DNA from: Acrocarpospora pleiomorpha
GTDB lineage: Bacteria > Actinomycetota > Actinomycetes > Streptosporangiales > Streptosporangiaceae
Assembly (NCBI RefSeq): GCF_009687885.1
Contig: NZ_BLAF01000022.1
Coordinates: 1 to 64,000 of the forward strand
Direction: 5' to 3'
DNA: 64,000 nucleotides
This document shows, one piece after another, positions 8,509 through 16,176 of the stretch (within the stretch, counting starts at the first letter, position 1; every line of letters starts with the position of its first letter). Made by a program: the position numbers and the translations under genes. The notes beneath the pieces were generated by a model. It was not told the origin of the DNA. It made no database searches and saw only the letters and a program-made list of their open reading frames with translations.

Positions 8509-9393
8509 GCCGCCCTGGCCTCCAAAGGGCCGGGCGGCTCGGTCTGCTGCCTCTTGGCGGAACAGATCCTCCTGCTGGAGGCAGAACTCGACCGAGGGCC
8601 GGCCATGTACGGCTGGGAGGACCAGCGGTGGACGCTATCGAGGATCACCGTCTTGATCAAGGAGTTGTTCCGCGTCGGCTACAGCCCACGCGAGGTGTCC
8701 TCCTGCTGCACCGGATCGGCTGGCGCCCGTAGGTCCCCGCGCACCGCGCCGCCGAGCGCGACGATGATGCGATGACCACGTGGACCGGGGAGACCTGGCA
8801 CATAAGGGCAGGCCGCCGACCGGGGTGCCTGGATCGTCTTTGCGGGACGAGTCGAGGCAAAGCCTTCGCCCGCCCCAAGGGCCGCACCTAGGCCCGGCGG
8901 GGTTAGACCTGGTCGTGACGGTGTCCGGCAAGGGGTCTCCTCGGTCGCCGGGCTCGTCTGCGTGAAGCCCAGGCAACGCACCCGCCTGATCTACGGGACG
9001 ATCATCTACCACAGCCGTAGGAACGAGCGGAAGGGTTTCAAGTCCGCGACTTCAAGCTCCGGCTCCAAGCCGCTCACCAGCAGTTACGAGCCCCGATCAT
9101 GGTCGTCTGGGACCAACTTAACGCACACGTCTGCGCCGAGATGCGCGCCTTCATCGACGATCACGACTGGTTGACGGTCTTCCAGCTTCCCAGCTACACC
9201 CCCGAACTCAGCCCCACCGAAGGCATCTGGGCCAACCTCAAGGGCCACCTGGCCAACTTGGCTGTCCAGGGTGGAGTCGACCACCTCGCCGCCATCAAAC
9301 ACCACCTCAAGCGTCTGCGGTACTGGCTCCAACCTGCTCGACGCCATCATTGCCCAGACCGAACTCATCCTCGAACCCGAACCGCCCCAACTA
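8509..9393 (+). pseudogene. Degenerate IS630-family transposase
   Basis: Broken transposase whose pieces can be followed through changing frames. They are ASKGPGG-like and AEQILLLEAELDRGP...GWEDQRWTLSRITVLI (about 8509-8700), LLHRIGWRP then a stop (8732), VPAHRAAERDDDA with ETWHIRAGRRPTGVPG (8735-8830), VKPRQRTRLIYGTIIYHSR (8962-9020) and the DDE C-terminal part MVVWDQLNAHV...LPSYTPELSPTEGIWANLKG (9099-9300). The first 60 or so residues of a full IS630 transposase are missing. Several frameshifts and a stop make it non-functional. I found no convincing terminal inverted repeats. Confidence 0.85.
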
Positions 9394-9607
9394 ACGAGAA
9401 GTCAGCCTTTCACGGTCTGTAGCTGTCCAGCCGCGAAGAGCCCATATGGCGGACGGGAGAACCGTATTCGTCTCCACCCAATGGTGGAGGTGCGCGCAGG
9501 AATCCGTCATCCGACCCATTGATGTCTGATGACTCTGCAGGAAACATGGAAGTCGACGAAATCGGTCAGGGAGGAGGAAGTCAGACCGGATAAAGTCAAC
9601 ACATCTA

Positions 9608-9663
9608 TGTCGGACCTTGGCAGAGAACTCCGACAAACCACATCAACGATGCAGCAGAAGGAG
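9608..9663 (+). ncRNA. Structured 5' leader of the first secreted peptide gene (copy 1)
   Basis: A 7-bp hairpin TGTCGGA (9608-9614) / TCCGACA (9629-9635) encloses the 14-nt loop CCTTGGCAGAGAAC. It is followed by a small hairpin CATC-AAC-GATG (9641-9651) and the Shine-Dalgarno AAGGAG (9658-9663), 6 nt before the ATG. The first four loop bases, CCUU, are complementary to AAGG of the Shine-Dalgarno, so a pseudoknot could hide the ribosome site. The same architecture recurs upstream of the next gene with different stem sequences. It matches no RNA family that I recognise. Confidence 0.65.
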
Positions 9664-9669
9664 TAATAA

Positions 9670-10020
9670 ATGCAGGTCAAGCGTATCGCTGCGGCTCTCG
9701 CAGCCTGCGCAACGGCAGTAGTGCTATGCCAAGTCGCACCGGCCTCGGCCGCAGTCAAAACCTCTTCAGGGGTGAATCCGGCGCCCGTCTCGGCAATGGC
9801 CACCTGGAGTTGCGACGGCCGTCGGGTCAACCCCACCGTCAAGGCGGCAACTCTCGAATGTGCGAGGTCTGGCGCTGCGGACTTGAATTACTCCCGCGGA
9901 GTCTGGGACTGTGATTGGCAGGTCGACATCTGGACCGGCCCTCGTTACTACCCCTGGGTCGTCACCAACAGCTGCAACAGCGAACTCATCGGCTGGGACT
10001 TCGTTTTCGGCGAGGGCTAA
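9670..10020 (+). CDS. Secreted four-cysteine peptide, paralogue 1
   Basis: A 116-residue precursor with a Sec signal peptide (MQVKRIAAALAACATAVVLC, cleavage after ASA near residue 27). The mature part is about 89 residues with four cysteines (in WSCDG, LECAR, WDCDW and NSCNS), compatible with two disulfides. It is rich in Trp and Tyr and ends in LIGWDFVFGEG. Its C-terminal 69 residues are about two-thirds identical to the next gene product, including the fully shared block NYSRGVWDCDWQVDIWT. I know no family for it. Extracellular location, paralogous pairing and the ABC genes downstream suggest an antimicrobial, signalling or inhibitor peptide; this is inference. Confidence 0.85.
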   Translation: MQVKRIAAALAACATAVVLCQVAPASAAVKTSSGVNPAPVSAMATWSCDGRRVNPTVKAATLECARSGAADLNYSRGVWDCDWQVDIWTGPRYYPWVVTNSCNSELIGWDFVFGEG

Positions 10021-10140
10021 ACAACAAGTAGCCCGCCAGAAAAACGGCCTTTCCTGACCCTGAAGGTCATCCGATCATCTGGGGTCATATTTTCACGCCC
10101 GCAATGCAGTCGGACAGATTCGGGCGTCCCCTGAGAATCT

Positions 10141-10197
10141 CCACGGACGGGGCCTTGGCAAAGAACCCCCGTCCGTGGGCATCAACGATGCGAGGAG
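10141..10197 (+). ncRNA. Structured 5' leader of the second secreted peptide gene (copy 2)
   Basis: A perfect 12-bp stem CCACGGACGGGG (10141-10152) / CCCCGTCCGTGG (10167-10178) closes the 14-nt loop CCTTGGCAAAGAAC, one base different from copy 1. A second perfect hairpin GCATC-AAC-GATGC (10179-10191) follows, then AGGAG (10193-10197), 10 nt before the ATG at 10208. Loop CCUU can pair with GAGG (10192-10195) using one G-U pair. The loop and small hairpin are conserved while the main stem is changed but still paired, which argues for selected RNA structure. Confidence 0.65.
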
Positions 10198-10207
10198 ATT
10201 ATACCAA

Positions 10208-10564
10208 ATGCGACTGTACCGTGTCGCTGCCGCCGCAGCACTTTGTGCGATGGCGACCACAACGGTTGGAGCCACCCCGGCATTCGCGAACCCGGGGCCG
10301 GTGGTAGTCACAGAATCCAGCCCGGCGGCTCCGAGCGCTGCCCTCGCAGAATGGAACTGCGACGGCAAACGAGTAATCCCGACGACCAGAGCGGCCGCCC
10401 TCGGGTGTATCAGGGGCGGACCCGCTGACACCAACTACTCCCGCGGAGTCTGGGACTGTGACTGGCAGGTCGACATCTGGACTGAATACAAGTACGCGAC
10501 CTGGGCCATGACCCACACCTGCAGCAACACACTCATCGGCTGGGACTTTGTATTCGGCGACTGA
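10208..10564 (+). CDS. Secreted four-cysteine peptide, paralogue 2
   Basis: A 118-residue precursor with signal peptide MRLYRVAAAAALCAMATTT (cleavage after AFA near residue 27) and a mature four-cysteine peptide (WNCDG, LGCIR, WDCDW, HTCSN) ending LIGWDFVFGD. The frame is open 11 codons further upstream, but ATG 10208 follows a good AGGAG site and places the signal peptide at the N terminus, as in the paralogue. Divergence is mostly in the pro-region just after the signal peptide and in the segment before the last cysteine. It is followed after 103 bp by an ABC transporter operon on the same strand. Confidence 0.85.
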   Translation: MRLYRVAAAAALCAMATTTVGATPAFANPGPVVVTESSPAAPSAALAEWNCDGKRVIPTTRAAALGCIRGGPADTNYSRGVWDCDWQVDIWTEYKYATWAMTHTCSNTLIGWDFVFGD

Positions 10565-10623
10565 CCGCCGTCCGCCTGAGGTAGAGTCGGACAATCTGCA
10601 CAAAATCGCCAATAAGTGAGCCG

Positions 10624-10650
10624 GGCGGTCGATCTCATGAATCGACCGCC
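10624..10650 (+). terminator. Hairpin between peptide genes and ABC operon
   Basis: A perfect 10-bp stem GGCGGTCGAT (10624-10633) / ATCGACCGCC (10641-10650) with a 7-nt loop, followed by TTTC. It lies 17 bp before the ATPase start codon and just before its GGAG site. It may terminate or attenuate transcription from the peptide genes so that the transporter is made at a lower level, or it may control translation of the ATPase. Confidence 0.5.
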
Positions 10651-10667
10651 TTTCAAATGGAGCGAAC

Positions 10668-11426
10668 ATGCCGACGACCGCAGTGCGCACGATAAATCTC
10701 ACGCAAGGATACGGCGAGACTCCCATCATCAAGAACCTCACCCTGGACATACCGCACGGGGTCTTCGGTCTCCTGGGGCCGAACGGCGCAGGGAAGACCA
10801 CGCTTCTACGAACCCTGGCGACGGCCATCGCGCCCCGTTCGGGGGAAATCGTCCTGCTGGACAGGACGGTGGAGAACGACCGTGATGCGCGCGAAGTCCG
10901 CCGCCACCTCGGCTATCTTCCCCAAGAGTTCGGCTACCATCCCAACTTCACAGTCCACGAGTTCATCAGCTACTGCGCGTGGCTCAGGCGTATTCCGTCC
11001 GCTCTGACTCGTGAAGTGGTCACGGAGGCAATCATGGCCGTCGACCTCGGCGCTCAGGCTAAAACCAAAATGAAGAATCTTTCAGGCGGAATGCTCCGTC
11101 GCGCGGGAATCGCTCAGGCCATACTCGGCGGTACCCGCCTGGTCCTGCTGGACGAGCCGACAGTGGGGCTCGATCCTGAGCAGCGTCTGGCGTTCCGCGA
11201 CCTGATCAGGAGAGTTTCGGGTCAGGCCACTGTGGTGCTCAGCACCCATCTGGTGGAAGACGTCGCAGCCGTCTGCGACAACTTGCTGATTATTGCCGAT
11301 GGCGAACCGGTCTTCACCGGGAGCCCTCGAGAATTGCGTGATCTGTCGTCAGAGAGGGCCAGGGGCGACACAGAGCTTGAGCGGGGATATACGGCGGCAC
11401 TGTATCGAAACAAGGCCGGCATATGA
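10668..11426 (+). CDS. ABC transporter ATP-binding protein
   Basis: A 252-residue ATPase with Walker A GPNGAGKTT (about residue 37), Q-loop region LPQEFGYHPNFTVHEF, signature LSGGMLRRAGIAQA, Walker B LVLLDEPTVGLDP and the switch His in STHLVEDV. It belongs to the ABC-2 type group that energises export or self-resistance transporters. GGAG lies 6 bases before the ATG. Its stop overlaps the next gene by 4 bp, so it is co-translated with the first permease. The location directly behind two secreted peptide genes suggests that those peptides, or their target damage, are its business. Confidence 0.92.
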   Translation: MPTTAVRTINLTQGYGETPIIKNLTLDIPHGVFGLLGPNGAGKTTLLRTLATAIAPRSGEIVLLDRTVENDRDAREVRRHLGYLPQEFGYHPNFTVHEFISYCAWLRRIPSALTREVVTEAIMAVDLGAQAKTKMKNLSGGMLRRAGIAQAILGGTRLVLLDEPTVGLDPEQRLAFRDLIRRVSGQATVVLSTHLVEDVAAVCDNLLIIADGEPVFTGSPRELRDLSSERARGDTELERGYTAALYRNKAGI

Positions 11427-12664
11427 CGAGAACCCTTCTGATCGAAATTCGCCGCTCTCCGTTTTTGTGGCTCGTCGTCCCTGCAAGCCTACTGAGTCTG
11501 GTCATACTTTTTCGTGAAGTCGAGTCATGGCAGAACGTCTGGCCCGAAGCCAGCGTCAGGGTCATCGCCGCCGCGACGCAACTCCCGGCAGTGGCGATCG
11601 CCGCAGTCGCCGCATGGTCGGCCCAGCGCATCCACCGGGCCTCGGCATCACAGCTGGTGCAGACATCGACGCGCCCGGGCTGGCAGATCACGATCGTCCA
11701 TTTGTCGGTAAGCCTTGGCTACGCCTTGATTCCACTGGCGGTCGCGGCTTTGGCGAGCTATCTGATCGTCCACGATAAGGCCGCTCCTGGCGGACTCTGG
11801 CTCTCTTACATGCTGCTTGGCATCGCCGCGGTTGTCACCGTCGTCGGATTGGGACACTCGATCGGCAGCGCGATTTCCAATCGCCTAGCCGCGCCATTGG
11901 CTGGATTCGCATCGTTTTTCCCTTTGTTTATCGTCTCTATTTTGGTGCCATTTTTCGGCGAGGCGAACAAAGCAGTGAGTCCGGTGGCTCTGGCCGCACG
12001 CCTACTGCTCGCGGGGGCCTGTGTCGCGCTCGCGTTGGCCTTCGGGCCAGTGAGTTCACCCCGCCGTTCGTACGGCGGGCGCATAACGGCCTGCGTCGCG
12101 GTGGCAGTCTCGGTGTTGTTCCTGCTGGTGGCCGGTCCGATTCAGCAGCCCAGGCAGCCGGTTTTGGCTTCTGCTTGTCAACGGGTAGCGGCGACCGACG
12201 TGTGCCTGTGGCCGGAGAACGCCGCCCGGCTCACGGAGGCGACCAACGCCACCAAGAATGTCATCGGCCTTACCCAGCGTGTGATCAGATTCCCGCAGGT
12301 TGTCGCCGACGAGGGGTTGGTGGCGGAGAGCGGTGGCTCGGTCCTTCAGATCCCGGTTGTCGCGGGCGCCACTTACGAGTCCTACAGATCGTTGTTAATC
12401 TTTCAGCTCACCTGGCAGATATTGGCCGATTGCGGTCCTTCGGAGACCGAAGCACACGGACGCCCTAGAATGCAGGCCAGGGCGAAGCTCGACACGTGGC
12501 TGAGCTCGGCCGCGCTCGGCAGAATGCAAGACCAGGAATGGGATTCGGTCTCTCTCACCGAAGCGGGCAGAAACGAGGTGCGCCAGACTCTCGGCCTGCC
12601 GCAGGCGGCGCAGGAGGAGTGGGCGAGGAAGCAGATCGCTGTGATGGGGAGGTGCAATGCTTGA
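11423..12664 (+). CDS. ABC transporter membrane protein with extracytoplasmic domain
   Basis: A 413-residue protein. Residues 1-235 hold about six hydrophobic helices (for example FLWLVVPASLLSLVILF and GFASFFPLFIVSILVPFF). From about residue 240 the protein is soluble and carries three to four cysteines (SACQRVAATDVCLWPE, ADCG, GRCNA), presumably outside the membrane. It overlaps the ATPase gene (ATGA) and the next membrane gene (8 bp). The layout of a permease with a large external domain is seen in other actinobacterial ABC operons of unknown substrate. Codon use is visibly more AT-rich than in surrounding genes, suggesting transfer. Confidence 0.8.
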   Translation: MTRTLLIEIRRSPFLWLVVPASLLSLVILFREVESWQNVWPEASVRVIAAATQLPAVAIAAVAAWSAQRIHRASASQLVQTSTRPGWQITIVHLSVSLGYALIPLAVAALASYLIVHDKAAPGGLWLSYMLLGIAAVVTVVGLGHSIGSAISNRLAAPLAGFASFFPLFIVSILVPFFGEANKAVSPVALAARLLLAGACVALALAFGPVSSPRRSYGGRITACVAVAVSVLFLLVAGPIQQPRQPVLASACQRVAATDVCLWPENAARLTEATNATKNVIGLTQRVIRFPQVVADEGLVAESGGSVLQIPVVAGATYESYRSLLIFQLTWQILADCGPSETEAHGRPRMQARAKLDTWLSSAALGRMQDQEWDSVSLTEAGRNEVRQTLGLPQAAQEEWARKQIAVMGRCNA

Positions 12665-13337
12665 TCGGCTTCAGCGAGGTGCAGGGCATTGTACTGAAGG
12701 TGTCGGCATTGTCGCGCTCGCATGCAGGAGCCGCCATGTCGGATTCCATGTCATGGCGATGCTTCTGGTCAGTGCCACCTGTGTGATCTGGGGGCAGAAT
12801 ACGCTACTTCTGCCGGGAGGTAACGAGACTTTACCTCTCGCGATCTTAATGCCAGTGCCGTACGCCTGCATCGTCGCCTCCATGATTCGCAGTTCGATGC
12901 ATTCGTTCGAGAACACCGCATCACTCAGTATCGCGCGGCTTGATTTTTATGTGATCACACTCGCTCTGGTTTTGACGTTGCTTCTTGCGGTCGGCAGTCT
13001 GGCGCTTGGGGGCACGCTCGGGCTAGCCCCGCTGGTCGTTCGCAATATTGTCTTCTGGTCCGGTGTGGGTTTCACGTCGGCGGCATTGGTCGGCCGATCA
13101 CTGGGCTGGGTGTTGCCGATCCTTCTGCTGGTTCCGCTGTATGAATCAGGACGCGCGGACTCGGACGGACAGATTCCTCTGTGGGCGATCGCCAGGCATC
13201 CGGCCGACTCGCCATGGTCGTGGTTCGTCACCGCTTTGGTAGTCGCCGCCGGAGTGATCATGATTGGTCGATCGAGCGCATGGCGACGGAGTCGTTTCTC
13301 TCGATTTCCCCTCTTTATCGCGATGCGCAGAGATTGA
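12657..13337 (+). CDS. Second ABC-associated membrane protein
   Basis: A 226-residue protein with about five to six hydrophobic segments (VGFHVMAMLLVSATCVIW, LPLAILMPVPYACIVASMI, FYVITLALVLTLLLAVGSLAL, WVLPILLLVPLY, WFVTALVVAAGVIMIG). It starts 8 bp inside the preceding permease gene and is therefore translationally coupled. I read it as the second permease subunit of the same transporter. It has no recognisable catalytic motif. Base composition again differs from the chromosome average seen elsewhere in the window. Confidence 0.75.
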   Translation: MLDRLQRGAGHCTEGVGIVALACRSRHVGFHVMAMLLVSATCVIWGQNTLLLPGGNETLPLAILMPVPYACIVASMIRSSMHSFENTASLSIARLDFYVITLALVLTLLLAVGSLALGGTLGLAPLVVRNIVFWSGVGFTSAALVGRSLGWVLPILLLVPLYESGRADSDGQIPLWAIARHPADSPWSWFVTALVVAAGVIMIGRSSAWRRSRFSRFPLFIAMRRD

Positions 13338-13397
13338 TATCCATGTTACAGTGTGGTATACATCCTACCCCGATCGGTACTGCATTCTAGGAGGATC

Positions 13398-13601
13398 GTG
13401 TCCAGCTCTCCGCAACACGTGAAGCGTATTGTCGGCAGTGATCGCAGCCAGTTTGTCGAATTGGTCAAAGCTGCAGGGGTCATAGGGCTGGGCGTCGAGC
13501 TCAAGAATGCGTTTGTGCCTGCGCCGGAAGGTGGTTACACCCAAGAATGGTGCATCGACCTGTACAGCGAGCCTCCGGGCCGGACACGTACGGAGCAGTG
13601 A
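13398..13601 (+). CDS. Small hypothetical protein at the end of the peptide/ABC cassette
   Basis: A possible 67-residue product (VSSSPQHVKRIVGSDRSQFV...). GTG 13398 is preceded almost directly by TAGGAGGA, a strong but unusually close Shine-Dalgarno. An in-frame GTG at 13353 would add 15 residues but has no ribosome site. The sequence has no signal peptide or membrane segment and I do not recognise it. It lies 60 bp after the permease and just before the inverted repeat of the IS element, so it may be the last cassette gene or a truncated remnant. Confidence 0.45.
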   Translation: MSSSPQHVKRIVGSDRSQFVELVKAAGVIGLGVELKNAFVPAPEGGYTQEWCIDLYSEPPGRTRTEQ

Positions 13602-13617
13602 TCTAGGCAGAGTTCTC

Positions 13618-15024
13618 CGGCCAGCGTAGGCAGGGCCGAAGCATTCTCAGATCGTGAGCCCGAACCACTGAAGAGCGTGAGCGGGATTGGCGTGGTAGTG
13701 CTCCACGGCCTCGGCCATGTTCGTCCAGCCGAGAGCGCCGGCGAGGCCGATCGCCAGGTTGCGGAAGGCTGCCATGGCGCGTGGGGCGTTCCCGGTGCGC
13801 ACGCGTGAGGCGTCCTCTCCGAACGTCACGTCTCTGACATGGTGTAGAGCCTCCACCTGCCAGTGCCCGCGCATGAGTTCGCCGGTACGGGCGGGGGTGG
13901 CACGGCCGGGCTTGAGGCTGGTGACGGCGTAGACCGTCTTCATCGTGACCTTCGTCCTGCCGCCGGGAGTACGGCGGACGCGGCGGCGTTTGACCTGGAC
14001 AGCCTGGACGGCGCCGGGGAAGGGCAGGCCGGGGCGGACACCGCAGATCTTGATCCGGCGGATCTCGCCGCGGCCGTGGCCGGTCCCGGTGGTGCGGTCC
14101 CCGAGCGGGATCTGGTTCCAGGGCAGGTCTTTGAGTTGCCGCAGCAGGGTGGGCCGGTTGGCCTTGACGATGAGGATGTAGTCGCCGCCCTGGGCCAGGA
14201 TCTGCGCGGCGTGGCCGGTCTGGGTGTGCATCGCGTCCGCCGTGATGACGACGCCGGTCAAGTCGAGGCCGGCCAGGAGCGGCCGGAAGGAGGGGATTTC
14301 GTTGCTTTTGTCCTGGACTTGGCGCTGGGCGATGACGTGCCGTCCCTCGTGCAGGGCGGCGGACAGCAGATGGACCGTGTCGCCGCCACTGCTGGTGCGT
14401 GTGCCGCGCAGGGCCTTGCCGTCGACGGCGAGTCCGTGCAGGTCACGCTTGCTGGGGAGGCTGTCGTCCGGTGCGCCGGTCAGGGTGGGGGCGGTCAGTG
14501 CGGCCAGGAAATGGCCGGCCGCGGTGTCCAGGGCGTCGCCGTCGAGGCGGGCCAGGAGCCGTCCGATGGTGCTGGCGGCCGCGGGTGCATCTCAGGCCGA
14601 GCGCGGTCAGGACGGCGGGGTCGCTGTCGCGGGCGAACCGACCGATGGAGGCCAGGGACCGGGCTCCGCTCATGACCGCGATCAGGCATAAGGCGAGCAG
14701 GGAGCCGATGCGGTGCCGGCGTCCGCGCCGGTCGCGGGGGTCGGGGACGGTGGCGAGGAGTTGGGCGAGTTCGGGTAGTTCGGTGGGGCTGGGCTGTCCG
14801 GCGGTGACGGGGGTGGTGGTCTGGGCGTGCTCGATGTGGCGGGTGAGCATGGTGATGGTGTTGGATGGCACGCGGACGCGGCCCTTCTTGATCGACCTGG
14901 ACTAGACACCCAAGATCATCAAGGGTCGCGTTTGCCGTTCACAAGCCCGGGCGCCCGCTACCCATCGCCTCACGTGCTGCTTCTCGCCACCCGAGAACGC
15001 TTTGGCCCTGCCAGCGTAGGTCGG
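13618..15024 (-). mobile_element. ISAs1-type insertion sequence with inverted repeats
   Basis: About 1.4 kb bounded by imperfect 32-bp terminal inverted repeats. The left end is 13618-13649, whose complement begins GAGAATGCTTCGGCCCTGCC. The right end is 14993-15024, beginning GAGAACGCTTTGGCCCTGCC. They match at about 26 of 32 positions. The enclosed transposase runs on the minus strand and its stop codon lies at the inner edge of the left repeat. I see no clear target-site duplication outside the repeats. The element separates the peptide/ABC cassette from the regulator genes to its right. Confidence 0.72.
13647..14871 (-). pseudogene. Frameshifted ISAs1-family transposase
   Basis: The N-terminal part (GTG 14871, DPRDRRGRRHRIGSLLALCL, IAVMSGARSLASIGRFARD) and the C-terminal DDE part ([57 protein letters not shown]) belong to one ISAs1 transposase but lie in different frames. 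The switch is near 14585-14592 (after TALGLR, resuming at [20 protein letters not shown]). There is no homopolymer or slippery heptamer there, so a mutation is more likely than programmed frameshifting. The rest of the frame is intact, so inactivation is probably recent, unless it is a sequencing error. Confidence 0.82.
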
Positions 15025-15367
15025 GGCAACCAGCGGAGCTATCGGCCCTACGCCGCTCAGGCCCGCGCCGAGTCGCGCCGGCCGCGCGGACCCAGCCGAG
15101 CTGGCAGCGTCGGCAGATCCGGTAGTCGACCGAGAAGGCGAACTCACCGTCCAAATTGGCCGCGCGCATACGCCAGCCTTCCCGTTCCGGCGCGATCGTG
15201 TCCTACCACAGAGTGCTCAATCGGGGAACGACCGGCCAGCCGTTTCACCGGCCGTCTCGGCGCGCGGCAAGCGTTATGCCTATGGCGACGCGCGTGTGAC
15301 CTGGCGAGTCGGGTCAACCCCCGTTTCGTCGCCGCCCAGCTGAGCCGAGGATGGCCGCCTAGCCAGG
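15025..15367. other. Non-coding stretch right of the IS element
   Basis: About 340 bp between the right inverted repeat of the IS and the stop of the LuxR-type gene. I see no convincing gene here: open frames on both strands lack ribosome sites and recognisable protein features. Confidence 0.5.
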
Positions 15368-15994
15368 CTAATCGCTGAGGCCAGCGGCCATCACGGCTTG
15401 GGCTCTGTTCCGGGCGCCCAGCTTGCGAAGGACCTTCGTCACGTGGGTCTTGACGGTGGAGATCGCCACTCCCAGTTCGGTGGCGATCTCACCGTTCACC
15501 TTCCCGCGAGCGATTAGAGTCAGCACTTCGTACTCTCGTTTTGTCAGGATTTGGCGGATCTCACCGGTCACTGGAGTAAACCTGTCCGTCAGGCCCTGCA
15601 CCAGGGCTCTGTACACCGGTCGGTAGCCCATGGTGATGACCCTGATGAGCCAGACAAGCTGCATGGGACCGATGTGATCTCGTCGAATTGGATAAGCATC
15701 CGCTTTGATCAGCATGATGTCGAGCGGGGACCAGTCGGGGGTGAGCATGATCACAGGGATAGGCCGTTCCGACCCTGTCAGGTGATGGCGCAACTGACTG
15801 ACCAGTGTCACCGTCTCGTCGGTTACGCGATCCACACCCATGATGCAGACCGAGGTCTCGGATAAGGAAGGCTCTCTGCTGAGATCGTGATAGGCGGAAA
15901 CCTCCACGATGGATTTGATGCCTTCCTCGTGGCGGAGGATCGCCGTGATGCCGCCGCGTGCCAGGGGGTCCCTCTCGATCACTACGATGCGCAT
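15368..15994 (-). CDS. LuxR/NarL-type response regulator with atypical receiver
   Basis: A 208-residue protein. The C-terminal helix-turn-helix is canonical (LTKREYEVLTLIARGKVNGEIATELGVAISTVKTHVTKVLRKLGARNRAQAV). The N-terminal receiver-like domain starts MRIVVIERDPLARGG, but the acidic pocket is reduced. The expected phospho-acceptor position reads CIMGVD (Gly53, with Asp55 displaced) and the conserved Lys block is AYPIRRD. It may therefore be regulated without phosphorylation. No histidine kinase lies next to it. The frame is open 14 codons upstream, but the receiver start at ATG 15994 is the natural N terminus. Confidence 0.85.
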   Translation of the reverse strand: MRIVVIERDPLARGGITAILRHEEGIKSIVEVSAYHDLSREPSLSETSVCIMGVDRVTDETVTLVSQLRHHLTGSERPIPVIMLTPDWSPLDIMLIKADAYPIRRDHIGPMQLVWLIRVITMGYRPVYRALVQGLTDRFTPVTGEIRQILTKREYEVLTLIARGKVNGEIATELGVAISTVKTHVTKVLRKLGARNRAQAVMAAGLSD

Positions 15995-16176
15995 GCCTGT
16001 CCCGTTGTGGACGGCATGTGAAGCGGTGGAACGCACGCTGAGACAAGCACATGCATGTCAGGCTCCCCGTTGGTAGATACGTTCCCCGGCTACCGATGCG
16101 ATGTATCTGACCGAGCGTAAGCGTGTTGGTCAGTCGCACATTGAGGATGCAAGAACACTGTTTCGGAAGTCGTTGG

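Noticed and set aside
9670-10564. The secreted peptides as lanthipeptides or lactococcin-972-type bacteriocins
   Set aside because: There are no modification enzymes nearby, the cysteine and Trp pattern differs from those families, and the signal peptides are plain Sec type.
14580-14600. Programmed frameshifting in the ISAs1 transposase
   Set aside because: There is no slippery heptamer or poly-A/poly-G run at the frame change, and the family normally has a single-frame transposase.
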